64,000 bases of DNA from Acinetobacter lanii (GTDB lineage Bacteria; Pseudomonadota; Gammaproteobacteria; Pseudomonadales; Moraxellaceae), in contig NZ_CP049916.1 of assembly GCF_011578285.1 (NCBI RefSeq), positions 496,001 through 560,000 on the forward strand, given 5' to 3'. This document shows, in pieces, positions 9,344 through 18,261 of the stretch. The position numbers were made by a program, and so were the translations under genes. A model generated the notes under the pieces. It searched no databases, had not been told where the DNA came from, and saw only the letters and a program-made list of their open reading frames with translations. Numbering within the stretch: position 1 is the first letter of the stretch; every line of letters begins with the position of its first letter.

Positions 9344-9841
9344 ATGAAGCAATTAATGTTAATAAGTTTATTATTTTTTTTACATGCTTGTTCAAATGAA
9401 TCTAAAATTTTAAATGGTTTAGATATTAGTTCTAATGGAAATAATAAAGATTTTAAAAATAAAGAAAAATATAGTGAGTTAATCCCGACTCAAAATTATA
9501 TAATTGCTCAAGAATATAAAAAACAAGATAATAATAGCCTTTATTTGGAATATTTAATCAAAGCTGCTAAAGCAGGTGATCCTATAGCACAAGATAGTCT
9601 TGCTGGTGAATATGCATTTGGAGAAATATTAGAAAAAAATGACGAGAAATTCTTTTATTGGGCAGAAAAATCAGCATTAAGTGGTTATATTAATGCACAA
9701 GTAAATTTAGGCATGGCATATTATTCTGGATCAAATGGCTTGAAAAAAGATAAAGATAAAGCGAAGAAGTGGTTTAGCTTAGCAGCAGATAAAGGTGATG
9801 AAATCGCAATAATGTATTTAAATAAAATAAGTAGTGAATAG
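9344..9841 (+). CDS. Sel1-repeat lipoprotein, probable immunity to orphan tip 2
   Basis: The 165-residue product begins with a lipoprotein signal (MKQLMLISLLFFLHAC, lipobox LHAC with Cys16), so it is probably anchored to a membrane facing the periplasm. The mature part holds Sel1-like helical repeats: YLIKAAKAGDPIAQDSLAGEY, then ALSGYINAQVNLGMAYYSG, then KAKKWFSLAADKGD. Base composition is markedly more AT-rich than the rhs core. It lies 27 bp after the orphan rhs tip, where an immunity gene is expected, and Sel1 proteins are known among toxin-immunity families. The immunity role and periplasmic site of action are inferred. Confidence 0.6.
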   Translation: MKQLMLISLLFFLHACSNESKILNGLDISSNGNNKDFKNKEKYSELIPTQNYIIAQEYKKQDNNSLYLEYLIKAAKAGDPIAQDSLAGEYAFGEILEKNDEKFFYWAEKSALSGYINAQVNLGMAYYSGSNGLKKDKDKAKKWFSLAADKGDEIAIMYLNKISSE

Positions 9842-9891
9842 ACTTCTTTGACAATCATCGTTTACTCAGCTTTAAGTAGATTTGTTGCATA

Positions 9892-9899
9892 AATAATTT
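9892..9899. repeat. Target-site duplication, left copy (AATAATTT)
   Basis: AATAATTT directly precedes the left inverted repeat of the IS1-family element and recurs at 10717-10724 directly after its right end. Confidence 0.9.
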
Positions 9900-9907
9900 G
9901 GTAGTGT

Positions 9908-10646
9908 CTAAATGTGACGTGTTAACCACCTATCTTTCATGTCTTGATTGTATTTTAATAAAAATAGATGCAAGACAGCTTCATGATTTTCTTTCTTCTT
10001 CGAAAAGCTTAAAGTTTTCCGTGTAAAACGCCCTAAGCGATTTCTTAATGTGGCATTGAAACGCTCAACATGGTTGGTTAAACCTGTATGTTTACCTACA
10101 GAGCGATGAGTATCAGGATCAAATACCTCAGCATAACTTGACCAATAATCACTACAGGTTGCTAAATTAAAGTAGCTTGTGGGAATACGGCAACGTAAAT
10201 CTGTACACGTTTTATCATTACGCTGACCACACACATAAGCCACTATTTGGCGTGTACGATGGCAGGGAGCAATCCAAGTCCAAACCTTATGGCGACGGGC
10301 TTTTACGAAACTCCATAACTCATCAAGCTCAAGGACATCTGTTGGATGAGCATCAAGTAATTCGTCACTCAGTTTCCTGCTGTTTACTTTTTTTTATCCA
10401 GGCCATCAGTGTTTCAGGTGCAACACCGAATAGACGCTGCATGCCTCTCAAACTGCCTCGTTCAAGATAGGTACTGATAATGAGTTCTTTCTGTTCTTCG
10501 GTATATTTAATTTTGGGTTTGAGTACACTAGAGCGCCCACAATCTTTACATCTGAACTGTGCATTTCCACTTTTGTTGTGACCATTCTTATGGATATTGG
10601 GTGATTGGCAACGGGTGCAGACATAAGTTGTCTTTTCTATGATCAT
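9908..10646 (-). CDS. IS1-family transposase (InsA and InsB parts in two frames)
   Basis: The InsA part (10646-10365, 93 residues) has a zinc-ribbon (YVCTRCQS...FRCKDCG) and a helix-turn-helix (RGSLRGMQRLFGVAPETLMAWIKK). The InsB part runs from about 10397 to 9908 and carries the DDE catalytic residues in LELDELW, SDYWSSY and NHVERFNATLR, ending with the family motif RKTLSFSKKKENH. The frames meet at a run of eight A on the coding strand. InsB is in the +1 (equivalently -2) frame, so losing one A in the transcript or by mutation would fuse them in frame. Classical IS1 uses a -1 slip at an A-run; a plain -1 slip here reaches a stop at once. Confidence 0.88.
10388..10395 (-). other. A8 slippage tract joining insA and insB
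   Basis: On the coding strand the sequence is GGAT, eight A, then GTAAAC. With seven A the InsA frame reads on into VNSRKLSDELL of InsB. This is a natural site for transcriptional slippage or for a sequencing length error. Confidence 0.6.
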
Positions 10647-10716
10647 GTTAAAGGTTTATTGCTCAGACATTTTCACGTCTATTCTAAATTAAAACACGTT
10701 GTTTTTGTACACTACC

Positions 10717-10724
10717 AATAATTT
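10717..10724. repeat. Target-site duplication, right copy (AATAATTT)
   Basis: It is identical to 9892-9899 and abuts the right inverted repeat of the IS1-family element. Confidence 0.9.
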
Positions 10725-10823
10725 TTCAATATGTGTAATAAATAGAAAAAAATATGAATACCCAGAGCGTTTGGAATAATATACATATCATTTAGACTTA
10801 TCAAAAAAAGCACATGAGAAAAA

Positions 10824-11402
10824 ATGAGTTTAAAACAAACAGATCAAATCATTGAAAAGTTGTCGAAAAGACTTTTCATTGTAGAGGGGGAAGTCACTGA
10901 CTTACTCACCAGTGAAACCCTACAAAACTTAAATACTAATAATCATAATACAACAGGTGCCATTGCTGTAGGTTCTGCACTTGTAGGGCAAATTGGCAAC
11001 GCAGCTTTGGCAAGTTTTGCAGCCAGTGATAAAGGGATAGAGGTGAGTGATTTTGCATTAGAGGTTACAGATCAAGAAGGATTAAAACATTACTTTACAG
11101 GTTGTTTTCCAGTGGTAGTGTTTCAAAAAGGTGATACCGTTAAAGTCATAGCAGAACCTGATAATGAGAAATATGCACGTGCTGCTGCAATCATTGATCA
11201 AAAGAAAAGTTATATATGGACAGCTCAAGAAGTGGTTAAAGGAAGACTGCGATATAGAATTTTTGGAATGAAAGGAGGGCTGTTTTTTGGTTTTCTTGGT
11301 GTAATGACTTTTTGTTTATTTGCAATTTTTGATGGTGATGCATTAAGTATTCTTTTATATCCACCAGTGTTTTATTCGTTGCTTAGTTGCTTAGTTGCTT
11401 AG
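10824..11402 (+). CDS. Membrane protein of unknown function, 5' part of a repeat-disrupted gene
   Basis: This 192-residue frame starts at an ATG and stops at a TAG inside an 8-bp tandem array. The N-terminal half is soluble: a helical start, then GAIAVGSALVGQIGNAALASFAAS, then a small beta-rich part (ALEVTDQEGLKHYFTG, VVVFQKGDTVKVIAE). One hydrophobic helix follows (GLFFGFLGVMTFCLFAIF), and a second begins just before the stop. With five fewer repeat units the frame would read on as FYSLLSCLVASLLVGWRIGAS, completing the second helix, and into the 3' part. The layout resembles, from memory, a family labelled putative type VI secretion effector; I cannot confirm that. It lies at the end of the vgrG/rhs island. 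Confidence 0.6.
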   Translation: MSLKQTDQIIEKLSKRLFIVEGEVTDLLTSETLQNLNTNNHNTTGAIAVGSALVGQIGNAALASFAASDKGIEVSDFALEVTDQEGLKHYFTGCFPVVVFQKGDTVKVIAEPDNEKYARAAAIIDQKKSYIWTAQEVVKGRLRYRIFGMKGGLFFGFLGVMTFCLFAIFDGDALSILLYPPVFYSLLSCLVA

Positions 11403-11440
11403 TTGCTTAGTTGCTTAGTTGCTTAGTTGCTTAGTTGCTT
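11378..11440 (+). repeat. Octanucleotide tandem repeat (GTTGCTTA, 7 full copies plus 7 bases)
   Basis: Seven perfect GTTGCTTA units (11378-11433) are followed by GTTGCTT. Because 8 and 3 share no factor, any reading phase cycles through all rotations in 24 bases, and one of them is TAG. An array longer than about three units therefore ends translation whatever its exact length. An array of two full units plus the 7-base remainder would be open and would join the two flanking frames. Confidence 0.95.
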
Positions 11441-11676
11441 CTTTGCTCGTTGGTTGGCGTATTGGAGCAAGCTTTGACGGTCAAAGTATCGAATTTGAAG
11501 CAATCTTAAAAAAATTAGGATTTAATAAACCCAGTCGTATGGATTTCCAAAAATATGCTTTAACAGATTTAGCTTGGCAAGATAAAGAAAACAAAGAAGA
11601 AGATGAGCGTTGGAAAGACTATACCTATCGGATTGATTTAGCGAAACAATATGATGAAGAAAAATATGGTAAATAA
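11419..11676 (+). pseudogene. 3' part of the repeat-disrupted membrane protein gene
   Basis: The frame is open from within the octamer array to 11676 and encodes the end of a hydrophobic helix (ASLLVGWRIGAS) and a ~75-residue charged cytoplasmic tail rich in Lys, Asp and Glu (DKENKEEDERWKDY...). It has no ribosome-binding site or ATG of its own; the first usable start is a TTG within the repeat. It belongs with the 5' part at 10824-11402 as one gene of about 270 residues. A terminator follows immediately. Confidence 0.7.
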
Positions 11677-11698
11677 AAAAGCCCCGCAGGGCTTTTTT
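11675..11698. terminator. Bidirectional intrinsic terminator
   Basis: AAAAAAGCCC, a CGCA loop and GGGCTTTTTT form a perfect stem with A and T runs on each side. It serves the plus-strand island end and the minus-strand efflux operon ending at 11709. Confidence 0.85.
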
Positions 11699-11708
11699 AA
11701 ATATAGAT

Positions 11709-13112
11709 TTAAGGCAACTCTTTAATCGGACTACCACCCAAAGCTTGCATCAACGTCACATAAGCATTGTATTGGCTTTGTTTGGTTTGCACCAAACTGA
11801 CACGCGCATCACGTGTGGTTTTTTGATAGTCGATTAAGTTCTTTAACGCCACCGCACCATTCTTATAACGCACTTCAGTTAAACGTTCCGTCTTTTCAGC
11901 CAGTTGAACATTACGCTCCTGCAATGCCACTTGCTTATTTAATTCGGTACGTGCTGATAGGGCATTTTCCACATCAGCAAAGGCATCATACAAAGTCTGA
12001 CGATATTGCATAATGGCTTTTTCATAATCCAACTTACTGATCGCAATATCCTTCTTCATATCGTTATATTGCAAGAAAGGTAGGCTTAAGTTTGCACCTA
12101 GTGCCAAAGTCGGGTTTTGAATCAAAGCAGTAAGTGAAGTGCTTGATGCACCTAAGCTACTGGTCAAACTGATGGAAGGGTAGTAACTGGCTTTGGTCGC
12201 ATCCTTAGTCGCAAGTGCCTTACGTAAACGCAGTTCAGCCGCTTTTAAATCAGGACGACGAGACAACAAATCGGCAGGTAAACCCGCAGCCACTTCAGGC
12301 AATGCAATTTGCGGTAAGCGCTGTGGCTCTGCAATACTGAGTTGTTGTACAGGCTGTTGTAATAGCACAGCAAGCGCTGTACGTGTCTCCACCTTTTGCT
12401 GAGCAATCTGGCTTAAGGTCGACAACTGACTTTGAACCGATTGTTCTGCGGAAGTGAGTTCAATCCCTGATACTGCACCATTGCGGTATTGTACTTTGAC
12501 TAAATCATAGGTCTTTTGCGTGCTGGCTAAGTTTTGTTGTGCCACACTATAGCGTTCATTTAAATAACCCAATTGCCAATACAGTTGTGCTGTGGTGGCA
12601 ATTAAACTTTGTGCAGTGGCTTGCAGATCTTGTTCAGTGGCAAGCGCTTCCCAACGAGAAGCTTCAGTTTGACGAGCGAGTTTACCAAACAAGTCCATCT
12701 CATAACTTACACCACCGCTTAAGGAGAGTCCTCGTGCAGAGTCATCTCCTGAGTTTAAATCAAAGTTATGACCGGTAGAGACACTTGAACTGACACGTGG
12801 ACCTTGTTGATTGGCTCTTAAATCCGCTTGTAGTCGGGCGGTTTGTAAGTTAATCCCGGCAACAGCTAAATCGGTATTTTTCGCCAAGACTTGATCAACC
12901 AAGGCATTCAGTTGAGCATCGCCAAACAAGGTCCACCATTGATCTGCGTAGACATCGGCATGGACTTGTTTGCTCAAGTTTTTACTGTTCTGAAAACTGT
13001 TGGGAATATCGACCGCAGGTGCTTCATAAGGCGTTTTCACCAGTGCTGCACAGCCGACCATCGATCCCGTTAAAATCAGTGTAGCCAGTAATTTGCTTAT
13101 CTTTGTTTGCAT
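11709..13112 (-). CDS. Outer-membrane efflux lipoprotein (NodT/TolC family)
   Basis: This RND-type outer-membrane factor lipoprotein of about 467 residues has a lipobox VGC at Cys21 counted from the chosen ATG. Two OEP repeats follow, with the typical features: DQWWTLFGDAQLNALVDQ near the start, a long coiled region, RRPDLKAAELRLRKA in the middle and YKNGAVALKNLIDYQKT near the end. Three ATGs in a row start the gene (13118, 13115, 13112). The AAGGA site is too close to the first, so I chose the third, about 7 bases away. It lies 10 bp after macB, so the three genes form a macA-macB-outer-membrane-channel operon exporting substrates across both membranes. Confidence 0.88.
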   Translation of the reverse strand: MQTKISKLLATLILTGSMVGCAALVKTPYEAPAVDIPNSFQNSKNLSKQVHADVYADQWWTLFGDAQLNALVDQVLAKNTDLAVAGINLQTARLQADLRANQQGPRVSSSVSTGHNFDLNSGDDSARGLSLSGGVSYEMDLFGKLARQTEASRWEALATEQDLQATAQSLIATTAQLYWQLGYLNERYSVAQQNLASTQKTYDLVKVQYRNGAVSGIELTSAEQSVQSQLSTLSQIAQQKVETRTALAVLLQQPVQQLSIAEPQRLPQIALPEVAAGLPADLLSRRPDLKAAELRLRKALATKDATKASYYPSISLTSSLGASSTSLTALIQNPTLALGANLSLPFLQYNDMKKDIAISKLDYEKAIMQYRQTLYDAFADVENALSARTELNKQVALQERNVQLAEKTERLTEVRYKNGAVALKNLIDYQKTTRDARVSLVQTKQSQYNAYVTLMQALGGSPIKELP

Positions 13113-13122
13113 CATCATTTCC

Positions 13123-15102
13123 TTATTCTCGAGACAGTGCATCAACAGGATCAAGTTGTGCTGCATTACGTGCAGGAATAAATCCGAACACAATACCAAT
13201 CAAACTTGAGCAGACGAAGGCTGCCACAATCGAGGTGGTTGAGTAGGCCATTTGGAAAGTGTCTCCAGCAAAGTGACCAATCAATTGACCAATACCGAGA
13301 GACAACAACACACCCAAAATACCGCCCAAGATACACACCAAAACAGCTTCAATCAGGAACTGTTGCAAAATGTCACTTTGACGTGCACCCACCGCCATAC
13401 GTACCCCAATTTCTTGTGTACGCTCAGTCACCGACACCAGCATAATATTCATGACCCCAATACCACCGACCACCAATGAAATCACGGCAATGGCAGAGAT
13501 TAATAAGGTCATGGTTTGCGTCGTCTGTTGAATGGTTTCTCGAATACTGTCTGCATTTTGGGTGAAGACATCTTGAGCACCATGACGTTGTACCAATAAA
13601 CTTAAAATGGCATTTTCCGCCGCAGCACTTGGGTATTCGTCTTTAATGCGCACAATGATGTTACGCACATGCGACTGCCCGAGCATCCGACTCAATACGG
13701 TTGAATAGGGTAAATACACATTTAAGCTATCGGCATTGCCCATCATGCTTTTCTGTGCATCAATCACGCCAATGATTCGGCTTGGCACACTCCCCAAAAG
13801 AATCACTTGCCCGACAGGATCAGTACCATCGGCAAAGAAGGTATTTTTGGTGTTGGCATCAATCACCACATCTTGGGCTTGCTGAGTCACACTGCTTTTA
13901 TCAAAAGGTTGACCCGATTGAAAGGTCATTCCTTTGACATAGAAGAAGTCTTCGCTGACGCCATTCACAGTTGCGGAGGCTTCTGTCTCTTTAAAACGTG
14001 CTGTGACACTTGAGGTCACCGATGGACTAACGCCATCCACATAGGGCTGTTCAGCGAGGGCATCACCATCGGCAGGCACCAAAGTTTTGACCTGTGCGGT
14101 TCGGGAGTTATCACCAAAGCCTTTACCGGAATATACGGTAATGGTGTTGGTCCCCAAACTACTGATGTTTTCTAAAATCTGTTTCTGTGAACCATTCCCC
14201 AGCGCCACAACCGACACCACCGAGGCAATCCCGATGATAATCCCGAGCATGGTCAGGAAGGTTCGCATCCGATGCGCATTCATGGCTAGAATCGCCATGC
14301 GGAAGGCTTCACTTAAACGATCGACTGCCGAACGCCAAGAGGGCGTTTTCTTCTGTTCATTCGATTGCAACACTTGCTTTTCGAGCGGTGCGTCTTCAGT
14401 GACAGGGACATTGGCTTTATCAGAAATAATGTTCCCGTCACTGATCTCAATAATACGTGTAGCATTTTTTGCCACATTGAGATCATGCGTAACCAAGATA
14501 ATGGTATGACCTTTGGCATTCAGTTCACGTAAAATACGCATCACTTCAATACCACTGTTCTTGTCCAATGCACCGGTCGGTTCATCGGCCAAAATCACGT
14601 CACCCCCATTCATCAAGGCACGCGCAATCGAGACACGTTGCTGCTGACCGCCTGACAACTGACTTGGACGGTTTTGGGTTTTTTCACCTAGTCCCAATTC
14701 GGTCAACAGTTCAGTTGAACGCTTTTGTCGTGCTTCCGCATCCACCCCTGCATAAATGGCAGGGACTTCAACGTTACCCGCGGCGTTTAAATCCCCGAGT
14801 AAATGATAACGCTGGAAAATAAAACCAAAGTATTCACGGCGTAATTGTGCCAGTTCATCGGCCTCAAGTTCTCGGGTCTCGCGACCTTTGACTTTATAGC
14901 TACCTGTGGTGGGTTTATCTAAACACCCTAAGATGTTCATTAGGGTCGATTTACCCGAACCGGATTGACCCACAATCGCAACCAATTCACCCGGATAGAT
15001 TTCGAGGTTGACCCCTTTGAGAATCTGTACTGTGGTTTCCCCCGCGGGGAATTCACGAGTCAGATTCTTGACCTCGAGGAGAGGTTGTTGATTTTGACTC
15101 AT
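13123..15102 (-). CDS. macB: MacB-type macrolide/peptide export ABC transporter
   Basis: The 659-residue fusion has an N-terminal ABC ATPase and a C-terminal MacB/FtsX permease. The ATPase shows Walker [10 protein letters not shown] (residues 45-53), signature LSGGQ (149-153) and Walker B VILADEP with the EPTGALD D-loop. Four membrane segments follow: one near residue 275-295 ([20 protein letters not shown]) before a large periplasmic domain, and three at the end ([20 protein letters not shown] and two more). It drives a periplasm-to-outside pump with the adjacent MacA and outer-membrane protein. It starts 2 bp after macA. The family is firm; macrolide, enterotoxin and siderophore-like substrates are known, and the substrate here is not shown. 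Confidence 0.93.
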   Translation of the reverse strand: MSQNQQPLLEVKNLTREFPAGETTVQILKGVNLEIYPGELVAIVGQSGSGKSTLMNILGCLDKPTTGSYKVKGRETRELEADELAQLRREYFGFIFQRYHLLGDLNAAGNVEVPAIYAGVDAEARQKRSTELLTELGLGEKTQNRPSQLSGGQQQRVSIARALMNGGDVILADEPTGALDKNSGIEVMRILRELNAKGHTIILVTHDLNVAKNATRIIEISDGNIISDKANVPVTEDAPLEKQVLQSNEQKKTPSWRSAVDRLSEAFRMAILAMNAHRMRTFLTMLGIIIGIASVVSVVALGNGSQKQILENISSLGTNTITVYSGKGFGDNSRTAQVKTLVPADGDALAEQPYVDGVSPSVTSSVTARFKETEASATVNGVSEDFFYVKGMTFQSGQPFDKSSVTQQAQDVVIDANTKNTFFADGTDPVGQVILLGSVPSRIIGVIDAQKSMMGNADSLNVYLPYSTVLSRMLGQSHVRNIIVRIKDEYPSAAAENAILSLLVQRHGAQDVFTQNADSIRETIQQTTQTMTLLISAIAVISLVVGGIGVMNIMLVSVTERTQEIGVRMAVGARQSDILQQFLIEAVLVCILGGILGVLLSLGIGQLIGHFAGDTFQMAYSTTSIVAAFVCSSLIGIVFGFIPARNAAQLDPVDALSRE

Positions 15103-15104
15103 GA

Positions 15105-16454
15105 TTACATTCTCATTGGACCAGCACCACGACCACCGCCACTACGTTTTGCTGAATTGTTGCTGGTGTCTGAACCATCGGCAATCACCACTTGATCACC
15201 TTGTTTCAAACCTTTAATGACTTGTGCAGTGACACGGTTATTTAGGCCAATCAGTACAGGTTGTGGCTTTGCAGTACCATCCGCTTGTAATACACGCACC
15301 ATGGCCATGCTGGCTTTACCTTGCTCAATCAAGGCTTTTTCATCCGCAGTCAGTTCTAAACGTTTTGGACGATCCGCTTGGTTACGTTTTTTAGCTTCAT
15401 CGCTACGTGGAGCACTTGGGACTGCGCCTGCATCGGCATTTTCAGCTTTTTTACGTGCAGGGCGGTTTGATGCTTGAATGGCAGACGCTGGAATCGTGAG
15501 GACATTTTTGGCTTGATCCAAAATGATATAGACCTGAGCAGTCATATCAATGCGTAGTTTGCCATCTTCATTCGGTACATCGAACAAGGCGTTATAGTAC
15601 ACCGCAGAGCTGGTTGAAGAGGTTGAGTTGTTGTTCGATTCTGTATTGATTGAATTTGGCGCAGGCTCGACTTGACGCAAAGTCGCATACAATTTCTTTT
15701 CAGTGTTACCCAAAGTGGTGAAGTAAACCGATTGACCTTCTTGCACTTTCATCACATCGGCTTCTGAAATCTCAGCTTTGATGGTCATGTTGTTGAGTTG
15801 GGCCATTTTTACAATGGTTGGCGCACTTTGGTTGGCGTTTACGGTTTGACCTTCTTCAGTCACAATTGCCACAATGGTGCCGTCCATTGGTGCCAAGATT
15901 TGGGTATAACCCAAGTTCTCTTTTGCAGTCGATAAGGTTAAGCGAGACTGTTCGATTTGCGCGTTGATCGCATCAATATCCGCTTGTGCTGTTTTATAGC
16001 TCGCTAAAGCACTTTGAAGTTCTGCCAATGAGGTTGCATCTTGAGCATACATATTTTTTTGACGGTTATATTCAGCTTCAACTTTGGCTAAATTGGCTTT
16101 TTTGACTGCCAATTGAGCTTGTTGATTTTTAATACTCGCTTCAGAATTTTTAACTTCATTGTCCTGACGAATCGAGTCAATTTGTGCAATCAGTTGACCT
16201 TGTTTCACTTGATCACCCAATTTCACATACATTCTTTTCACCTGACCAGACACCTGTGCACCGACACTCACCATTTTGGTGGCTTCAAGAACACCTGTTG
16301 CCAAGACTGAATTTTCAATATCACCTTTGCTGACTTCAGCCGTAATATATTCAACTTTTTCTTGCTTTGGTTTGAAGAAATACCAAGCTGCGAAAGCAAC
16401 CGCAATCGCAATGACCACGGCAATGATCAATTTCATCGGTTTTATTTTTGGCAT
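15105..16454 (-). CDS. macA: MacA periplasmic adaptor subunit
   Basis: This HlyD/MacA membrane-fusion protein of 449 residues has an N-terminal anchor ([18 protein letters not shown]), lipoyl halves ([32 protein letters not shown] and [22 protein letters not shown]), and between them a ~100-residue coiled-coil hairpin. The beta-barrel and membrane-proximal domains follow. An Ala/Lys/Arg-rich insert ([17 protein letters not shown], up to about residue 370) and a Gly/Arg tail ([13 protein letters not shown]) are longer than in E. coli MacA. It is the first gene of the operon, followed by macB 2 bp later. Confidence 0.93.
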   Translation of the reverse strand: MPKIKPMKLIIAVVIAIAVAFAAWYFFKPKQEKVEYITAEVSKGDIENSVLATGVLEATKMVSVGAQVSGQVKRMYVKLGDQVKQGQLIAQIDSIRQDNEVKNSEASIKNQQAQLAVKKANLAKVEAEYNRQKNMYAQDATSLAELQSALASYKTAQADIDAINAQIEQSRLTLSTAKENLGYTQILAPMDGTIVAIVTEEGQTVNANQSAPTIVKMAQLNNMTIKAEISEADVMKVQEGQSVYFTTLGNTEKKLYATLRQVEPAPNSINTESNNNSTSSTSSAVYYNALFDVPNEDGKLRIDMTAQVYIILDQAKNVLTIPASAIQASNRPARKKAENADAGAVPSAPRSDEAKKRNQADRPKRLELTADEKALIEQGKASMAMVRVLQADGTAKPQPVLIGLNNRVTAQVIKGLKQGDQVVIADGSDTSNNSAKRSGGGRGAGPMRM

Positions 16455-16488
16455 ATGCGTTTATAAAAAATAGTAGAGAATTGATCAA

Positions 16489-16494
16489 ATTATA
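16489..16494 (-). promoter_or_regulatory. Possible -10 of the macA promoter
   Basis: A perfect TATAAT on the minus strand lies about 35 bases upstream of the macA start. I see no good -35 at the usual spacing, so the call rests on the -10 alone. Confidence 0.35.
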
Positions 16495-16584
16495 GAGAGG
16501 AAATGAGGATAAAGCGTGAATTTTTTTAAGATTCTGATCATGTTCGCTATTCTTTATTTTAATCGTTCAGTCTTTTACGCAAAA

Positions 16585-17574
16585 TCAGGTGCCAAATAAG
16601 CGACGTCCACATAATTCAGCAATACACTGTTGAATCAAATGTTCGGGATTTTCTTGGCTCTTGCCTTTAATTGCAGCATCGATGCGTAGCAATAACTGGG
16701 GCCAAGTTAAAAAATGCTGTGGATTTAAACGCCTTAAAGCTTGTTGATACAGATTAACTTTGGTCTTCCAAATACCCAATTGCAAGGCATTTTGCGGTTG
16801 TTCAAACAACTGCATCAATAAACGCATTTCTTTGCTGATGGTCCACAAGATCAAACTATAAGGCTCGCCTGAAGCGATCAAGTATTGAAAAGTCTTAATC
16901 GCCTGACTGAGATTACCGCTGAGCATCGCATCGCTTAAGTCAAAAGTGCTGTAGCGGGATTGATCCTGTAAGCATTCCAGCAAATGTGAAATTTGAATCG
17001 TGGATTCATTGGGGAAAGTATCTGCAACTCGCATCAGGCTATTTTTAGCCGCCAGCAGATTGTGTTCATGGTGTTGTTCGAGCCAAACCCATGCATCTTG
17101 CTCAAGTTGAATGCCCAACTTTTGGGCTTCAACCGCTAAAATTTGCTGACGCTCTTTTGGATAATTCGCAGTGAGGGAAACCACAACACCATTGGCTTCT
17201 ACCGTTTGAAAAAAGGCAGATTTTAAGCTGCTGCTGTCCTGTTTCGGCATAATGATCACAAGTAGATTATGTTCATTGTGCTGAATGTAGCTTTTCAGCA
17301 ATTTCAGGCTATTGGCATCGGGTTTGATGTTGCCATGCACTTCAATCGCAAGATTTTGCGAGAAAAGTGACAGGCTATTTAAGGCATTGAAGACGTTTTT
17401 CCATTCGCTGACATTGTTAATATCAAAGCGTTGTCGTTCGATGTCTTGCTTGGTCCAACTTTGGCGGAACGCATCCACCAAGTTTTGTTCAAGTAAGGGT
17501 TCTTGACCATGCAAAATCCAAGCGCCACGAGCTTCATCAATGCGCTTGAGCGCTTGGAGATAGTCAATTTTCAT
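16585..17574 (-). CDS. holA: DNA polymerase III subunit delta
   Basis: The 329-residue length and pattern match HolA, the clamp-loader wrench subunit. The N-terminal ATPase-like fold starts MKIDYLQALKRIDEARGAWILHGQEPLL and lacks a working Walker A. The central LVIIMPKQDSSSLKSAFFQTVEANG and the C-terminal helical collar (FDLSDAMLSGN...IQQCIAELCGRR) are as in the family. It follows lptE by 6 bp, the usual leuS-lptE-holA order, so it is probably cotranscribed with them. Confidence 0.92.
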   Translation of the reverse strand: MKIDYLQALKRIDEARGAWILHGQEPLLEQNLVDAFRQSWTKQDIERQRFDINNVSEWKNVFNALNSLSLFSQNLAIEVHGNIKPDANSLKLLKSYIQHNEHNLLVIIMPKQDSSSLKSAFFQTVEANGVVVSLTANYPKERQQILAVEAQKLGIQLEQDAWVWLEQHHEHNLLAAKNSLMRVADTFPNESTIQISHLLECLQDQSRYSTFDLSDAMLSGNLSQAIKTFQYLIASGEPYSLILWTISKEMRLLMQLFEQPQNALQLGIWKTKVNLYQQALRRLNPQHFLTWPQLLLRIDAAIKGKSQENPEHLIQQCIAELCGRRLFGT

Positions 17575-17580
17575 TACAGA

Positions 17581-18141
17581 TTATGGATTTCTTAAGGTCA
17601 CAGATGAATTGTTTTGCGTTGGCGCTTGGGTATTCACTTGCGCTTTCGGTAGACGATTCGCCGCAATTTGACGTGAAATTTGCTGTGCAACATCATCAAT
17701 CAAAATTTTGCTTAAATACACATATTGCTGATCGTCTGAGTTGACTGTCGCAATGTTGTATTGGTAGCTACGTGTACCAGTCAAAGTACGTGGTTGAGTG
17801 ATGGGGTTGCCTTCACGGTCTTCAATTTGGAAAGTCACGCTCAAGCGTAAAATCACTTCAATTAAAGTGCCACGAAGCTCTTGACGTACTGGTTTGTAGT
17901 CTAAAATTCGGAGCACATACGCATCATTCGAGTTGCTGAGTTGCACGCCAGTTGACGAAAGATGGGTACTTAAAATCCGTTCTAAATTTTCAGCTTCACG
18001 TGGCACGACCAATTGAATTTTATCGTAAACCAATGGTGTTGCTGAAGTATTGGTTCCTTTTAGGTGAAAATCACAGCCAGCCAAGCCTGCACTTAAGCCT
18101 AAAGTTAAAACAACTGCTGCTAAACGTTGCGCTAGGTGCAT
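17581..18141 (-). CDS. lptE: LPS-assembly lipoprotein LptE
   Basis: The 186-residue protein has a signal and lipobox LAGC (Cys23), then GCDFHLKGTN, the typical start of mature LptE. The C-terminal QQYVYLSKILIDDVAQQISRQIAANRL helix is the family's usual end. LptE plugs the LptD barrel in the outer membrane for lipooligosaccharide delivery. A Gln/Thr/Asn-rich tail follows. It lies between leuS and holA, its conserved neighbours. Confidence 0.9.
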   Translation of the reverse strand: MHLAQRLAAVVLTLGLSAGLAGCDFHLKGTNTSATPLVYDKIQLVVPREAENLERILSTHLSSTGVQLSNSNDAYVLRILDYKPVRQELRGTLIEVILRLSVTFQIEDREGNPITQPRTLTGTRSYQYNIATVNSDDQQYVYLSKILIDDVAQQISRQIAANRLPKAQVNTQAPTQNNSSVTLRNP

Positions 18142-18216
18142 GATCTGTCCTCTGTCAATATTCCCATAAATGGGTAGGGTAGGGATTGCCCATAGTATTA
18201 GGGCATTTTAATGGCA

Positions 18217-18241
18217 AAACCCGCTGTGAGACAACGGGCTT
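18217..18241 (-). terminator. Hairpin after leuS, possible terminator
   Basis: On the minus strand CCCGTTGT, a CTC loop and ACAGCGGG form an eight-pair stem followed by TTTTG. The U-run is short, so readthrough into lptE is likely. Confidence 0.45.
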
Positions 18242-18261
18242 TGTCTGGGAATTGTGAAATC

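Larger units (their letters stand above)
9900..10716 (-). mobile_element. Complete IS1-family insertion sequence, 817 bp
   Basis: The ends are imperfect inverted repeats. The left end reads GGTAGTGT then ACGTGTT eight bases further on, and the reverse complement of the right end (10693-10716) also starts GGTAGTGT and ends ACGTGTT. An 8-bp duplication AATAATTT flanks the element. The inside encodes a two-frame IS1-type transposase on the minus strand. Intact ends, intact coding regions and an unmutated target duplication indicate a recent insertion. It lies between the Sel1 lipoprotein gene and the following membrane-protein gene and breaks no recognisable gene. Confidence 0.93.

Noticed and set aside
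9878..9893. TTTGTTGCATAAAT beside the IS1-family element, similar to termini of some other insertion sequences
   Set aside because: Only about 14 bases match from memory, no partner end was found, and it lies in AT-rich sequence; too weak to call a remnant.
10177..10470. Plus-strand open frame inside the insertion sequence
   Set aside because: It is antisense to the InsA/InsB coding region, and its translation has no recognisable features.
11378..11440. Tandem repeats as a possible CRISPR or satellite array
   Set aside because: Units are 8 bp, contiguous and without spacers, inside a coding region, so it is a simple-sequence repeat.
14087..14509. Long antisense open frame within macB
   Set aside because: It is the complement of a strongly conserved ATPase/permease coding region, with no ribosome-binding site and a product without family features.
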